Positions 5,404 to 5,501 of a DNA stretch of 5,501 bases are shown here, one piece after another. A model generated the notes under the pieces. It saw only the letters and a program-made list of their open reading frames with translations, was not told the DNA's origin and did not search any database. The DNA comes from an uncultured Oceanospirillaceae bacterium (GTDB taxonomy: Bacteria; Pseudomonadota; Gammaproteobacteria; Pseudomonadales; Balneatricaceae): assembly GCA_946221045.1 (NCBI GenBank), contig CAMIIY010000157.1, positions 1 to 5,501 of the forward strand, in the 5' to 3' direction. The translations under genes were made by a program, and so were the position numbers. Position 1 is the stretch's first letter, and every line of letters starts with the position of its first letter.

Positions 5404-5501
5404 ATGTCGGGTGTACCGCGCATCAAGGTGAACCATCACCATACGTTTTTCTACCAGTACGAACCCACATTGCTGGATTCGCTGGAGGCACAGGATATTC
5501 C
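5404..5501 (+). CDS. yfaE: YfaE-like 2Fe-2S ferredoxin, N-terminal part
   Basis: The first 32 codons of a gene that runs off the right edge; it reads MSGVPRIKVNHHHTFFYQYE and continues PTLLDSLEAQDI. The TLLDSLEAQDI segment matches the region before the cluster-binding cysteines in E. coli YfaE (PSLLAALESHNV), and the gene sits directly after nrdB as in E. coli. YfaE is a 2Fe-2S ferredoxin that supplies electrons to regenerate or assemble the NrdB diferric-tyrosyl cofactor. The cysteines themselves lie outside the window, so the assignment rests on this short match and on position. A strong AAGGAG at 5389-5394, overlapping the nrdB stop, stands nine bases before the ATG; the start is 13 bases after nrdB, which implies cotranscription and perhaps translational coupling. 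The three consecutive histidines at 11-13 are unremarkable in themselves. Confidence 0.83.
   Translation, partial: MSGVPRIKVNHHHTFFYQYEPTLLDSLEAQDI

Noticed and set aside
4662..5426. Long open frame (254 codons) on the minus strand inside nrdB
   Set aside because: Antisense shadow of nrdB, which is conserved along its full length with all metal ligands in place.

Overview
The window looks like chromosomal DNA of a gammaproteobacterium, probably a marine Oceanospirillales-type organism. NrdA and NrdB align almost end to end with the Escherichia coli class Ia proteins as I remember them. The small genes around them (a KdsA start, a PilZ-like protein, a HugZ/HutZ-type protein and a DUF2788 membrane protein) are families typical of Pseudomonas/Oceanospirillum relatives. 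The lineage call is an inference from protein families only. I see no mobile element, tRNA, rRNA or CRISPR array.

Layout. Positions 1-595, minus strand: a PilZ-like gene followed closely by the 5' end of kdsA, the KDO-8-phosphate synthase of lipopolysaccharide synthesis. Positions 596-779 are a divergent intergenic region with inverted repeats. Positions 780-1316, plus strand: a HugZ/HutZ-like split-barrel protein, possibly heme-related. Its stop overlaps the stop of a convergent 69-residue DUF2788 membrane protein on the minus strand (1313-1522). Positions 1523-1916 are a 394-base AT-rich regulatory region carrying two NrdR boxes. Positions 1917-5501, plus strand: an nrdA-nrdB-yfaE-type operon, running off the window inside the ferredoxin gene.

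How the genes work together. NrdA (large, catalytic and allosteric) and NrdB (small, diiron-tyrosyl radical) form the aerobic class Ia ribonucleotide reductase that makes deoxyribonucleotides. The downstream 2Fe-2S ferredoxin probably supplies electrons to build or repair the NrdB cofactor. All known catalytic residues are intact. The tandem NrdR boxes overlapping a good promoter indicate repression by the dATP/ATP-sensing repressor NrdR, encoded elsewhere. A GC-rich hairpin lies between nrdA and nrdB.

I found no clearly new system; most of the window is core metabolism. The points most worth a second look are: the PilZ-like protein that appears to have lost both c-di-GMP motifs and sits in front of kdsA; the mutually exclusive hairpins just upstream of the HugZ-like gene; the tail-to-tail stop overlap inside a GTTTAAAC palindrome; the nrdA leader with a tandem 7-base repeat in a hairpin loop; and the shortened C-terminal tail of NrdA.
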